This document shows, piece after piece, positions 18,381 to 26,600 of a DNA stretch of 64,000 nt. The position numbers and the translations under genes are program-made. Position 1 is the first letter of the stretch. The number at the start of each line of letters is the position of its first letter. The notes under the pieces were generated by a model. That model was given only the letters and a program-made list of their open reading frames with translations, made no database searches and was not told the DNA's origin. Source of the stretch: Sinorhizobium numidicum (lineage in GTDB: Bacteria > Pseudomonadota > Alphaproteobacteria > Rhizobiales > Rhizobiaceae); NCBI RefSeq assembly GCF_029892045.1, contig NZ_CP120368.1, forward strand, positions 3,225,501-3,289,500, in the 5' to 3' direction.

Positions 18381-18386
18381 TCCAAG

Positions 18387-18415
18387 ACATGGGAACGCGT
18401 CCGCGCGAGTTCAAG
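18387..18415 (-). promoter_or_regulatory. RpoH (sigma-32) type promoter of the hsp20 gene
   Basis: On the minus strand CTTGAA is followed after 16 bases by CCCATGT. This matches the alphaproteobacterial heat-shock pattern of CTTG, 17-18 bases, then CYTATNT or CCCATNT. It places the start of transcription about 95 bases upstream of the coding start, exactly where a ROSE leader would begin. Confidence 0.7.
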
Positions 18416-18507
18416 GGAATTCATGCGGCGTTTTCGGCAACGAAATTCGTGAACGGCACATGAATGGAGGGTTCGGCCGCCGTTCAGCCGCAGGGGCTTA
18501 TAGAAAA

Positions 18508-18614
18508 GATACTGGGAGGAAACTCCCAGGGCTGAAGTGACACGTCCCTTCCCCTTCAGCGGCCGGAAACGGTGATCGCCCGGATTTCATCCACCGTTTC
18601 CGGCTTTTTTCTTT
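18508..18614 (+). ncRNA. Candidate small RNA with GAAA hairpin and strong terminator
   Basis: A perfect hairpin CTGGGAG-GAAA-CTCCCAG (18512-18529, a GNRA tetraloop) is followed by a pyrimidine-rich single-stranded stretch (CCCTTCCCCTT) and then a strong terminator: 13-bp arms GCCGGAAACGGTG / CACCGTTTCCGGC at 18562-18604 plus TTTTTT. No plus-strand gene lies upstream to use this terminator, since the nearest is the leftward hsp20 gene. A TATAGA sequence near 18500 could be a -10 box. No open frame fits. A transcript of about 100 bases is inferred; the 5' end is a guess. Confidence 0.5.
18562..18614 (+). terminator. Strong rho-independent terminator without an upstream gene
   Basis: 13-bp perfect stem GCCGGAAACGGTG / CACCGTTTCCGGC with a 17-base loop, followed by TTTTTTCTTT. 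Plus strand only. It is the 3' end of the candidate small RNA. Confidence 0.85.
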
Positions 18615-18661
18615 GACGGGCGACGGGCCACCGCCTATCCCTGAAGCGATATGGGAAGAGT

Positions 18662-19720
18662 GTGAGCGATTTTCCGTCCATGTTCAGCCCTGACTTGATT
18701 CGACCAACGCGATTTGCACTCTGGCCTTCGCCCTTGATGACGACAATCCTTCATTCGACGCCGGACAATCCGATCCCGGGCAATCCCGTGGCAGGTTTTT
18801 TCGACGGAGTGGGCAACCGCAAGATCCGCTACGCGGTCTTCAAGACGAAGGCGCCGTTCGCGCGCGGCACGATCGTGCTGCTGCAGGGCCGCAACGAGTC
18901 GATCGAGAAATATTTCGAAACGATCGACGAACTGACGACGGCCGGTTTCTGGGTTGCCACTTTCGACTGGCGCGGCCAGGCCGGCTCCGAACGGCTGTTG
19001 CGGCAGCCGGGTCGCGGTCATGTGGACCACTTTTCCGACTACGAGCGCGACCTGGCTAGATTTCTCGAACAGATCGTCCTGCCGGACACTCGCCTGCCCT
19101 TCTCGATCGTCGCCCATTCCATGGGCGCTCTGGTCGTCCTGTCATCGGCGCCGATGCTTGCGAGCCGCATCGATCGCATGGTTCTGCTTGCGCCCTTCGT
19201 CGGACTTAGCGGCCAGGCCATCGGCGCGCGCGGCATTGCCGTCATGGCTGCGATCATGAACCGGATTGGTCTCGGGAGATTGCCGATCCACGCCGACAAG
19301 GCCAGTCGCATTCCGTTTGAGAACAATGTGCTGACCGCCGATTTCCCTCGCTACGCCCGCAACCTGGCGCTGACCGGCAGCTTTCCGCACTTTCGGCTGG
19401 GGCCGCCGACGGCTCGCTGGCTGAATGAGGCCTTCAGGACCATGCGGCGCGTCATGCGTCGCGAACACCTGACGAAGATCACCGTGCCGACGATAATCCT
19501 GGCGCCGATGGCCGACGGCCTTATACCGCATCTCGCCATCGAATTCCTGGCGAGCAACTTCCGTGCCGGCCATTTGATCCCGATCGACGGGGCGCGCCAC
19601 GAACTCCTCCATGAAGCCGACCGCTATCGCGCCCAGGCGATGGCTGCAATTTTCGCATTTCTGCCCGGGGCCGACGGTGACGATGCCGAAACTTCGCCGC
19701 ACAAACTGAAAGACGTCTAG
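18662..19720 (+). CDS. Alpha/beta hydrolase, lysophospholipase L2-like
   Basis: A serine hydrolase of the monoacylglycerol lipase/lysophospholipase L2 group. The core (about residues 40-340) has the nucleophile-elbow motif VAHSMGALVVL, the strand GTIVLLQGRNESIEKY that forms the oxyanion region, the acidic residue near LAPMADGLIP and the catalytic histidine in DGARHELLHEAD. There is no signal peptide, so it is probably cytoplasmic or membrane-associated. Rhizobial relatives are annotated as lysophospholipase L2 (pldB), but the true substrate is unknown. The start is uncertain: GTG 18662 or ATG 18680 add a weakly conserved tail; ATG 18737 (MTTILHSTPDN) is a sensible shorter start. It converges on hisN with a repeat between. 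Confidence 0.8.
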   Translation: MSDFPSMFSPDLIRPTRFALWPSPLMTTILHSTPDNPIPGNPVAGFFDGVGNRKIRYAVFKTKAPFARGTIVLLQGRNESIEKYFETIDELTTAGFWVATFDWRGQAGSERLLRQPGRGHVDHFSDYERDLARFLEQIVLPDTRLPFSIVAHSMGALVVLSSAPMLASRIDRMVLLAPFVGLSGQAIGARGIAVMAAIMNRIGLGRLPIHADKASRIPFENNVLTADFPRYARNLALTGSFPHFRLGPPTARWLNEAFRTMRRVMRREHLTKITVPTIILAPMADGLIPHLAIEFLASNFRAGHLIPIDGARHELLHEADRYRAQAMAAIFAFLPGADGDDAETSPHKLKDV

Positions 19721-19767
19721 ATCACGATGGTTTGGGTCGAATCGACCATTTTCTTATTCCGCTCTAG
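19720..19767. repeat. Dispersed repeat (ATCACGATG / TTTGGGTCGA type) between converging genes
   Basis: ATCACGATGGTTTGGGTCGAATCGACCATTTTCTTATTCCGCTCTAG in pieces: an inverted TTTGGGTCGA/TCGACCATTTT core flanked by ATCACGATG and a CCGCTCTAG end. The same unit in the other orientation is at 41195-41243. It supplies the stop codons of both flanking genes. Confidence 0.65.
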
Positions 19768-20537
19768 ATCCTCAGCATCTCCAGCGCCCGCTCATGGAGC
19801 TCGGGGCTGCCGGCAGCGATGATTTCGCCGCCCATTTCCGCAGGCCCGCCCTGCCAAGTGGTGATCACGCCCCCTGCCTGCTCGATCAACGGAATAAGAC
19901 CGCCGACGTCGTAGGGCTTCAGACCGCATTCGATAACGAGATCGACGTGGCCGGACGCAAGGAGCGCAAAGGCATAGCAGTCGCAGCCATAACGAAAGAG
20001 GCGCACCCGTGCCTGCAGCGCCTCGAAGCGCTCCCTGAGTTCGCCCGCATAGAGATGCGGCGACGTCGTGAACAGGACGGCATCCGAAAGCGTCTCGCAC
20101 GAGCGCGTGGAAAGCACCTTCTCGCCGCCAGGACCGCGATAGACCGACTTCTCGCCGTCGGCGAAATAGCGTTCGCCGGTAAAGGGCTGGTCCATCAGTC
20201 CCATCACGGCGTTGCCGTTGCGGTAGAGGCCGATCAGCGTGCCCCATACCGGTAAGCCTGAAATGAAGGCACGCGTCCCGTCGATGGGGTCGATGACCCA
20301 GACATGTTCGCGGTCGACACCGACGTTTCCGTATTCTTCGCCCAGGATGCCGTGGCCCGGAAACGTGTTTTCGATCAGCGTCCGGATCGCCGCCTCGGCT
20401 GATCTGTCTGCTTCGGTGACAGGATCGAAGCCGCCTTCGAGCTTGTTGATAACGCTCCCTCCCATCCGGAACCGCGGCATGGTTTCCGCCTTGGCGGCGT
20501 CGGCGAGACGGTCGAAGAAGGAACGGTCGGGCAACAT
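19764..20537 (-). CDS. hisN: Histidinol-phosphatase of the inositol monophosphatase family
   Basis: A Mg-dependent phosphatase of 257 residues. It has the metal-site motifs GEEYG (66-70), DPIDGTRAF (83-91) and KPYDVGGLIPLIEQAGG near the C-terminus. Alphaproteobacteria lack the HisB phosphatase domain and use this HisN type for histidinol-phosphate hydrolysis; the long FISGLPVWGTLIGL segment after the DPIDGT motif fits HisN better than inositol monophosphatase, but the two are hard to separate. An mmgR/suhB-type RNA gene lies upstream on the opposite strand, the known genomic setting of that RNA in Sinorhizobium. Confidence 0.85.
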   Translation of the reverse strand: MLPDRSFFDRLADAAKAETMPRFRMGGSVINKLEGGFDPVTEADRSAEAAIRTLIENTFPGHGILGEEYGNVGVDREHVWVIDPIDGTRAFISGLPVWGTLIGLYRNGNAVMGLMDQPFTGERYFADGEKSVYRGPGGEKVLSTRSCETLSDAVLFTTSPHLYAGELRERFEALQARVRLFRYGCDCYAFALLASGHVDLVIECGLKPYDVGGLIPLIEQAGGVITTWQGGPAEMGGEIIAAGSPELHERALEMLRI

Positions 20538-20639
20538 TTCAAACTCTCAGGGGAAACAAGGTCGAGTGCATCGTGCATAGAGGAAATTTGCCGAAAGGCA
20601 ACAAGCCCGCGCACCAGCAGCGCCGTGCATTTTTTCAGA

Positions 20640-20684
20640 AGCATGGCCTTAAAATCGGTTCCGATTTAGGAAACCATGCAGCGG
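20640..20684. repeat. Dispersed palindromic repeat upstream of hisN
   Basis: AGCATGGCCTTAAAATCGG-TT-CCGATTTAGGAAACCATGCAG in pieces: an inverted AAATCGG/CCGATTT core flanked by GCATGG and CCATGC. It is the first block of the composite elements at 1324 and 17711, here alone. Confidence 0.7.
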
Positions 20685-20763
20685 GCTCGTCGCTGGCTTT
20701 TTGGATCCCTCAGAACGACATCTGAAATTTTTCTGCTGCGATGCAAAAGTTTTCACTCGAATC

Positions 20764-20792
20764 TTGACATTTGTGCAGCGCAATATTAAGCT
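20764..20792 (+). promoter_or_regulatory. Promoter of the mmgR RNA
   Basis: CTTGACA (20763-20769) matches the Sinorhizobium sigma-70 -35 box. TATTAAGCT follows, with a -10 box at TATTAA (14-base spacer) or TAAGCT (17-base spacer). It predicts a start near 20797-20801. Confidence 0.6.
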
Positions 20793-20798
20793 TTCTTT

Positions 20799-20878
20799 GC
20801 AGTCACTCGTGGCTGCAAATACCCTCCTTGGGTGTTTCCTCCCTAGACTTGACCGCGCCGCTGGCGCGGTTCTTTTTG
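20799..20878 (+). ncRNA. mmgR: MmgR small RNA (suhB / alpha-r8 family)
   Basis: About 78 bases with three elements. The first is a hairpin GCAGTCAC-TC-GTGGCTGC (20799-20816). The second is a hairpin ACCC-TCCTT-GGGT (20821-20833), whose loop plus the following GTTTCCTCCCT form two anti-ribosome-site CCUCC motifs. The third is a terminator ACCGCGCC-GCT-GGCGCGGT-TCTTTTT (20852-20877). Position (between hisN and the N-formylglutamate amidohydrolase-like gene), length and anti-SD loops agree with what I remember of MmgR in S. meliloti, which limits polyhydroxybutyrate storage when nitrogen is short, and with the suhB RNA family. Identification is by memory, not by a covariance search. Confidence 0.8.
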
Positions 20879-20907
20879 AGCGCAATTCAAAGTTTCACAG
20901 CTATCCT

Positions 20908-20942
20908 CGTCAGTCTGAAAAGACGACCGGTGCTGTCGGCGC
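20908..20942. repeat. Degenerate copy of the GTCTGAAAAGACG repeat
   Basis: CGTCAGTCTGAAAAGACGACCGGTGCTGTCGG in pieces: same order as the second block of the composite repeats, with several changes. It lies between the mmgR terminator and the end of the leftward amidohydrolase gene. Confidence 0.5.
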
Positions 20943-20949
20943 TCGGCCT

Positions 20950-21831
20950 CTACTCCGCCGCCAAGGGGAGATAGGCGCCATAATCCTCGACATGCCGTGC
21001 AAGTGCCGCGATGAACGTCGCAAGATCCGCCTCCAATGCGGCAAATCCCGGCTTTTTCACGAGCGTCGCCTCGTCGACATAGAGGCTGCGGTTGATTTCG
21101 ATTTGAAGCGCATGCAGTCCGCGCGTCGGCCGGCCATAGTGCTCGGTAATGAAGCCGCCGGCATAGGGCTTGTTGCGGGCGACCACGTAGCCGAGCTGTT
21201 CCAGGAGATCGACAGCAGTCCGGGACATTTCTCCCGCCGCGCTCGTTCCGTAACGATCGCCGATGATGAAATCCGGGCGCTGCCCGCTGCCCGGAAGATG
21301 AACGTTGCCGGGCATTGAATGGCAATCGATAAGGACGGACATCCCGAACTGGACATGAGTGCGGGCGATCAACTTCCTGAGCGTCGCATGGTACGGTTTG
21401 TAGATCGCCTCGATCCGCGCCAGCGCCTCCTCCACCGGAAAGCGGCTGCGATAGATTTCCATGTTCTCGGCAACGAGGCGCGGTACGGTGCCGAGGCCGC
21501 CGGCGACGCGCATGGAGCTTATGTTGGCATGCGCCGGCAGCGCACCTTCGAACATGCGCGGGTCGAGCTCGTAAGGTTCACGGTTGACGTCGAGAAAGGC
21601 GCGCGGGAAATGCGCACACAGCAGCGGCGCACCCAAGAAAGTGGCGCTGCGGAACAACTCGTCTACGAAGTGATCTTCGGAACGGCGGATCGCATGCGGG
21701 TCGAGCCGCGACTGGTCGAGAAAGGATTGCGGATAGTACCGGCCGCTATGCGGGGAATTGAACACAAAGGGAATCCGCTGGCTTGCGGGCTCCAGAACCT
21801 CGAAAAATTCCCAGTCCGTCGCTTCCCCCAT
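20950..21831 (-). CDS. N-formylglutamate amidohydrolase family protein
   Basis: A zinc hydrolase of 293 residues in the FGase family, which frees glutamate from N-formylglutamate in one route of histidine breakdown. Typical segments are NSPHSGRYYP (25-34), RSEDHFVDELF with metal ligands, and IDCHSMPGN. No other hut gene is near, so the real substrate may be another N-acylated amino acid; the hutG name is not given for that reason. It runs leftward, with mmgR beyond its 3' end and cpdR diverging from its 5' end. Confidence 0.85.
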   Translation of the reverse strand: MGEATDWEFFEVLEPASQRIPFVFNSPHSGRYYPQSFLDQSRLDPHAIRRSEDHFVDELFRSATFLGAPLLCAHFPRAFLDVNREPYELDPRMFEGALPAHANISSMRVAGGLGTVPRLVAENMEIYRSRFPVEEALARIEAIYKPYHATLRKLIARTHVQFGMSVLIDCHSMPGNVHLPGSGQRPDFIIGDRYGTSAAGEMSRTAVDLLEQLGYVVARNKPYAGGFITEHYGRPTRGLHALQIEINRSLYVDEATLVKKPGFAALEADLATFIAALARHVEDYGAYLPLAAE

Positions 21832-21930
21832 CGGAACCCTTTTTTACCATGCCCGGATCTTGTTGTTCGGATCATGTTGCCAGTTGGCCGCCTCTGTGTC
21901 CATAGTGGCCCCCCCGCCGGTTTCGGGGGA

Positions 21931-21958
21931 TTGACGCACTCTGTTCACCGGATATTTA
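21931..21958 (+). promoter_or_regulatory. Sigma-70 type promoter of cpdR
   Basis: TTGACG and TATTTA separated by 16 bases, about 65-95 bases upstream of the cpdR start. It lies in the intergenic gap with the divergent amidohydrolase gene. Confidence 0.5.
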
Positions 21959-22024
21959 CCCTGTTGCGGTTTGATAAGCTGCCGCATCCCACAAGCATTC
22001 AAAAGAAGTAGCACGGCCGAATTC

Positions 22025-22387
22025 ATGACTGCGAAAATCCTCCTTGCCGAAGACGATAACGATATGCGCCGCTTCCTCGTAAAGGCGCTGGAGAAGGCTG
22101 GTTACAAGGTCTTGTCCTATGACAACGGCGCCAGCGCCTATGACCGGCTTCGCGAAGAACCCTTTTCGCTGCTGCTGACCGACATCGTCATGCCTGAGAT
22201 GGACGGCATCGAGCTTGCCCGCCGAGCGACCGAGCTCGACCCGGATCTCAAGGTGATGTTCATCACAGGCTTTGCCGCCGTGGCGCTGAACCCCGACTCG
22301 AAGGCGCCGAAGGATGCCAAGGTCCTCTCCAAGCCCTTCCACCTGCGCGACCTCGTCGACGAGGTCAACAAGATGCTCGCGGCCTAA
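22025..22387 (+). CDS. cpdR: Single-domain response regulator CpdR
   Basis: A stand-alone receiver of 120 residues. The acidic pocket is E9 D10 D11, the phospho-acceptor is D53 (LLTDIVMPEMDG), the switch threonine is T81 and the conserved lysine is K103 (VLSKPFHLRDLVDEV). The extended ITGFAAVALNPDS segment is characteristic of CpdR. Unphosphorylated CpdR brings the ClpXP protease to cell-cycle substrates such as CtrA regulators and replication factors at the pole; the CckA-ChpT relay phosphorylates and inactivates it. In S. meliloti CpdR1 is needed for normal cell division and symbiosis. ATG 22025 is used; the frame is open 18 codons upstream without homology. Confidence 0.92.
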   Translation: MTAKILLAEDDNDMRRFLVKALEKAGYKVLSYDNGASAYDRLREEPFSLLLTDIVMPEMDGIELARRATELDPDLKVMFITGFAAVALNPDSKAPKDAKVLSKPFHLRDLVDEVNKMLAA

Positions 22388-22630
22388 ACCGGACGCGCAA
22401 AGCACGCCCGCGGCTTTCCGCGCGCGCCGCGTTCCGACCGAAAAGACCCGCTCTCGCGGACAGCGCTTCAAGGCCGCTGCAGACCAACAGGATCGGCAGC
22501 GGCTCTTGCCGTTTCAAGCGCTTAGCGCATTCGCCATGGACGCAAACCGGCGGAGGGCGAAGGCGAGGCGCCGGAAATTCGACTGTGAAACGGGTTCGAA
22601 ATTTCTGTCAAAAAACCTTCGAAAAAGCTA

Positions 22631-22660
22631 TTGACGGCAACGCGGGTTTTGTGGTCTATG
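22631..22660 (+). promoter_or_regulatory. Promoter of tRNA-Val
   Basis: TTGACG, 18 bases, TCTATG. It ends 13 bases before the mature tRNA and matches the rhizobial housekeeping consensus well. Confidence 0.65.
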
Positions 22661-22673
22661 CGCCGCATCGGAT

Positions 22674-22748
<75 letters not shown>

Positions 22749-22813
22749 TTCCGATCCCCATAGATACAGCGAGAGACGCGCCGCGGCCAACGAATGGCTG
22801 TGGGCGGCCGCGC

Positions 22814-23494
22814 TCAATGCGCCACCTGCGATGCCGCCGACATCACCTCCTCCGGCGCCGGGCTGCGGAACATATTGCCGCCATCCGGTGTCGCTTCGGT
22901 GAAGCACCAGCGTACGACGCCGTCGCGGTCGAGCAGGAACTCACCGACAAGTTGCCCCATCGCGGTGGCCTCCATCCGCTTGTCCTCCTCCGTCATCTGG
23001 TAGCCGTCCGCTTGCTGGAGATATTGGGAGCCCGCGATTGGATTCATCGGCTCCGGCAGTTCGCCAGGCATCTCGACACGCATGGACATCACCGTCTGCA
23101 TGCTGATCTTGCGGGGCCAATCGTCCTCATCTTCCGTGAATTCCGGGTTGGGCAGACCGAAGGCCTGATGCGAAATCCGTTCCGGATCAGCGGCCGCAAG
23201 CAGGTTCGGCAGGGGATGGTAGCGGAAATAGAGACGCGCCCGCTCTACCGGCGTGTTCACGACCGTCAAGGTCTCTATGCCCTTTTCATTCAGCGCAGCC
23301 TTGAGCTGCGAGATCGCGGCGATCTGCCGGCGGCAGAATGGGCATTGCAGGCCTCTGAACAGGCCCACCAGGACCGGCTTGTGCCCCCGAAAATCATCGA
23401 TGGCGATCTTGCCTTCCTTGGTGATCGCGTCGAGCACCACATTCGGCGCCCGGTCGCCCGGCCTCAGTGGCCCGCGGTTGTGCTGATCGGCCAT
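22814..23494 (-). CDS. AhpC/TSA-family thioredoxin-fold protein
   Basis: A peroxiredoxin-like protein of 226 residues with a thioredoxin fold. PGDRAPNVVLDAI opens the domain and the redox motif CPFC (C51, C54) lies in LFRGLQCPFCRRQI. Classical peroxiredoxins have T/S-x-x-C; the CxxC here is closer to thiol-disulfide oxidoreductases or bacterioferritin-comigratory-like peroxidases. There is no signal peptide, so it is cytoplasmic. ATG 23494 has GGGAGGAG eight bases upstream. It is downstream of, and co-oriented with, the cyclase gene, with a gap of 115 bases, and converges on the tRNA. Confidence 0.8.
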   Translation of the reverse strand: MADQHNRGPLRPGDRAPNVVLDAITKEGKIAIDDFRGHKPVLVGLFRGLQCPFCRRQIAAISQLKAALNEKGIETLTVVNTPVERARLYFRYHPLPNLLAAADPERISHQAFGLPNPEFTEDEDDWPRKISMQTVMSMRVEMPGELPEPMNPIAGSQYLQQADGYQMTEEDKRMEATAMGQLVGEFLLDRDGVVRWCFTEATPDGGNMFRSPAPEEVMSAASQVAH

Positions 23495-23609
23495 GGCTAT
23501 TCTCCTCCCATTGTACCCCACAGCGCTTGTCGAAGATCTTTGCCCAGGATGAAACCTTGATTCCACGCAGCTCTTAAGCATTCAGAGGCTCACTTGGACC
23601 GGGAGTGCC

Positions 23610-26600
23610 CTAGTCGAGAAACGGCAATATCACCAAAGCTTCGGGATCAAGATCATGACGCGCGCAGACATCTCGAGCCAAACCAAAATATCGCTCGGCC
23701 TCGGCAAGATTGCCTTCATCGAGGCAGAGTGTCGCCAAGCCATCATAGCACGGAAACAGCACCTGCGCCTCGCCCGTCTCGCCGGCGAGTTCAAGCGCCT
23801 CGCCGTAGAGCTCTCGGGCATCGCGCGGCCGCTCATGGCATTGGTATATCTGTCCGAGGACCAGAAGGGACACCGGTAGGTGATCGCGCTGGTCCAGCGC
23901 GCGGTCGATTTCGATCGCCCTCTCGGCAGCCGGCACACCTTCGATCCCACAGCGGTCGGTAAAGGTGCAATGGGCAACCGCTAGATTGGCGAGCAGCCGC
24001 GCTTGAAAGCTGAGATCGCCGATACGGCGAGCCATGTCCAAACCGCGTCGGCAGACGTCGATCGCCAGCTTCGGGTCGACAATCGTGTATAGCACGCCGA
24101 GATTGGTATATCCGCGGCAGGCCGCATGCATCAGTGTGGCGGCCTCGGCGACCGCCACGCTCTCCTCCACCGCACTGATCGCCTCGCGCGTCCTACCGCG
24201 CCGCGCCAGGGCCACGCCCTTGGTATTCAGCGCTTCGGCGGTAACCAGCGCAGCCTCGCGCCGCGTCTCGTCGCCGGCGGCGGGCGTGAGAGCCTTGACT
24301 CGCATCAATGCCTCGTCGGCCCATGCGGAAGCAGCCAGATAGTCGCCCATGCGGAATGCGAGATGCCCGCGCTCCTGAAGAAGAGAGGCGTTCTCGACAG
24401 GAGCATCAGCATTTTTGAGCAGGGTGGCGGCCTCGGCGAAGTTTACCTGCGCCTGATCGCGATTGCCGGCTTCCCAAAGGAGATGGCCGAGCTTGCGAAG
24501 GATCCGAGCGGAGGCCACGGGGTCTGCTGCAACGCGGCCGCAACCGAGCAGTGCGCGATAGTGCTCCTCCGCAGCGGCACGCTGACCGGATGGCCCGAGG
24601 AGATCGGCGATCCGCTCGCGGGCAACGAACCATTCCGGTCTTTCTTCACCGAGCGCTGCAAGCGCACCCATGGCTTGCCGATAGAAGCGGATGGCGTCCT
24701 CGTTGGCGCAGAGCTGGCGCGCACGGTCGCCGGCCGCCATCAGATAACGTGCGCCCTTGGCCCGGTCCGCCGACTGGCTGAAATGATGGGCGAGGAACGC
24801 CAATTCTTCGAACCGCTGCGGGTCCTCGCCGTAGCGACGCTCCAGCGCGTCGGCGATGGCCGCGTGGATCTGCATGCGGCGCTTCACGAGGAGATTGTTG
24901 TAGACCACTTCGTGAAGCAGCGATTGCACGAAGCGATAGGCTTGCGAGGCTTGTGGTCCTCCGGCGGTCTCTTCGATGATTTCTGCATCACAAAGCAGTT
25001 CCAGGCCCGCATCCACTTCGGCCGGGTCGGCGGAGATGGCTGCCAGCAGATCGGCATCGAAGCTCGGCCCGATCACAGCGGCGCAATGGACCATACGCCG
25101 CACTTCCTGCGGCAGCCGATCGATGCGCGCGAGCAGCATCGCTTCTATGCCGACAGGGATGTCGACGCCGGTTTCGCCGTCAGCGACGTACCAGCGGGAA
25201 CCGTCGCGCCGGAGCGTTTCAAGCTCGATCAGCCCGCGGACGATTTCCTCTATGAAAAGCGGGTTGCCACCGGCACGCGTGAGAATGCGCTCACATAGAT
25301 ATCCTGGGAGACAGTCCTCCCCGAAAAAGGCCGACAGGAGGCGCTGGCCATTCGCGGGAGAGAGCGGGCTGAGCCGCAAGGCGGTGACGCTGGCGCGGCC
25401 GGGCACCAGCCGCTCCGGACCGGAGTAAGGCCGCTGCGTGGTGAGCAGCATCAACGGGCTGCGATCCAGCCGGTCGAGCACGAAGCGCAGCGCCTCCAGC
25501 GAGGCCGAGTCCGCCCAATGCAGATCTTCGATGACGAGGAGAAGTGGCGCCCGTTCGAGGCGTCGCTCGAAGATCGTGCGAATGATGGAGAAAAGCTGGC
25601 GTCGAATCTGCTCCGGAGTGATGTGCTGCAGGACGCCCTCGCGATCGCCCATCCCGAGAATATGAAAGAAGAGCGGCATCAATTCATCGACTTCCGCGGC
25701 GGGAAAGCCGATTTCCGCGAGGCCCGACGCGAGCCGCTCCCCCGTCTTTTCCGCCGTGTCGCCGGGCGATATGCCGTAAGCGCTGCGTAGAACGGTTGCG
25801 AGCGTCCCATAGGAAGGTTCCCCTAGCGGAGAACACGCGGCCCGCCTCACGACGACATGCGCAAAACGCGCATCCTCGCCGACGCTGGCGAGAAATTCGC
25901 TGACAAGACGCGACTTGCCGATACCGGCTTCGCCCGTGAGTCGCACCAGTTGCGCTGTGCCCGCGCAGGCAAGTGCAAGGCAATCCCTCATCCGGCCGAT
26001 TTCCGCGTCGCGTCCGATCAGCGGCGCATCGAGACCGAGCGCATCGAGCCCTCTCGCCGCGCGCGGGGTCTCGAGCGCTCCCGTGACGCGGTGGACCTGC
26101 AAGCTTCCAGTCTTGCCGCGCAAGGAGACGGCGCCGAGGGTTTCGTAGGCGAAAGCGTGCCGGGTCAGTTTATGCGTCACCGGCCCGACAAGTATTTCGT
26201 CCGGCCCGGCCATCGACTGCAGCCGTTGGGCGGTATTCACCGTATCGCCGGTGACCGAATAGGATTTCGTATCGCCGGCACCGAAGGCACCGGTGACGAC
26301 CGTACCGGTATTGACGCCGACATGGAGGCTCAATGGCGAGCCGATCCGTTTGCGCCAGCGCTCGCCTACACGCCCCGCCCGGCTTACCATCTCCAGCGCG
26401 GCGAGAAGCGCCCGTTCCGGGTCGTCCTCATGCGCCAGCGGTGCGCCGAAAAGGGCAAGCAGGGCATCGCCGATGAACTTGTCGACGAAACCGCCATAGG
26501 CCTCGACGGCCTCCGTCAGTTCCTCGAAGAGCTCGTTCTGCAAGGCCTGCAGGATCTCCGGATCGATCTGCTCGCTGAGACTGGTGAAGCCGCATAAATC

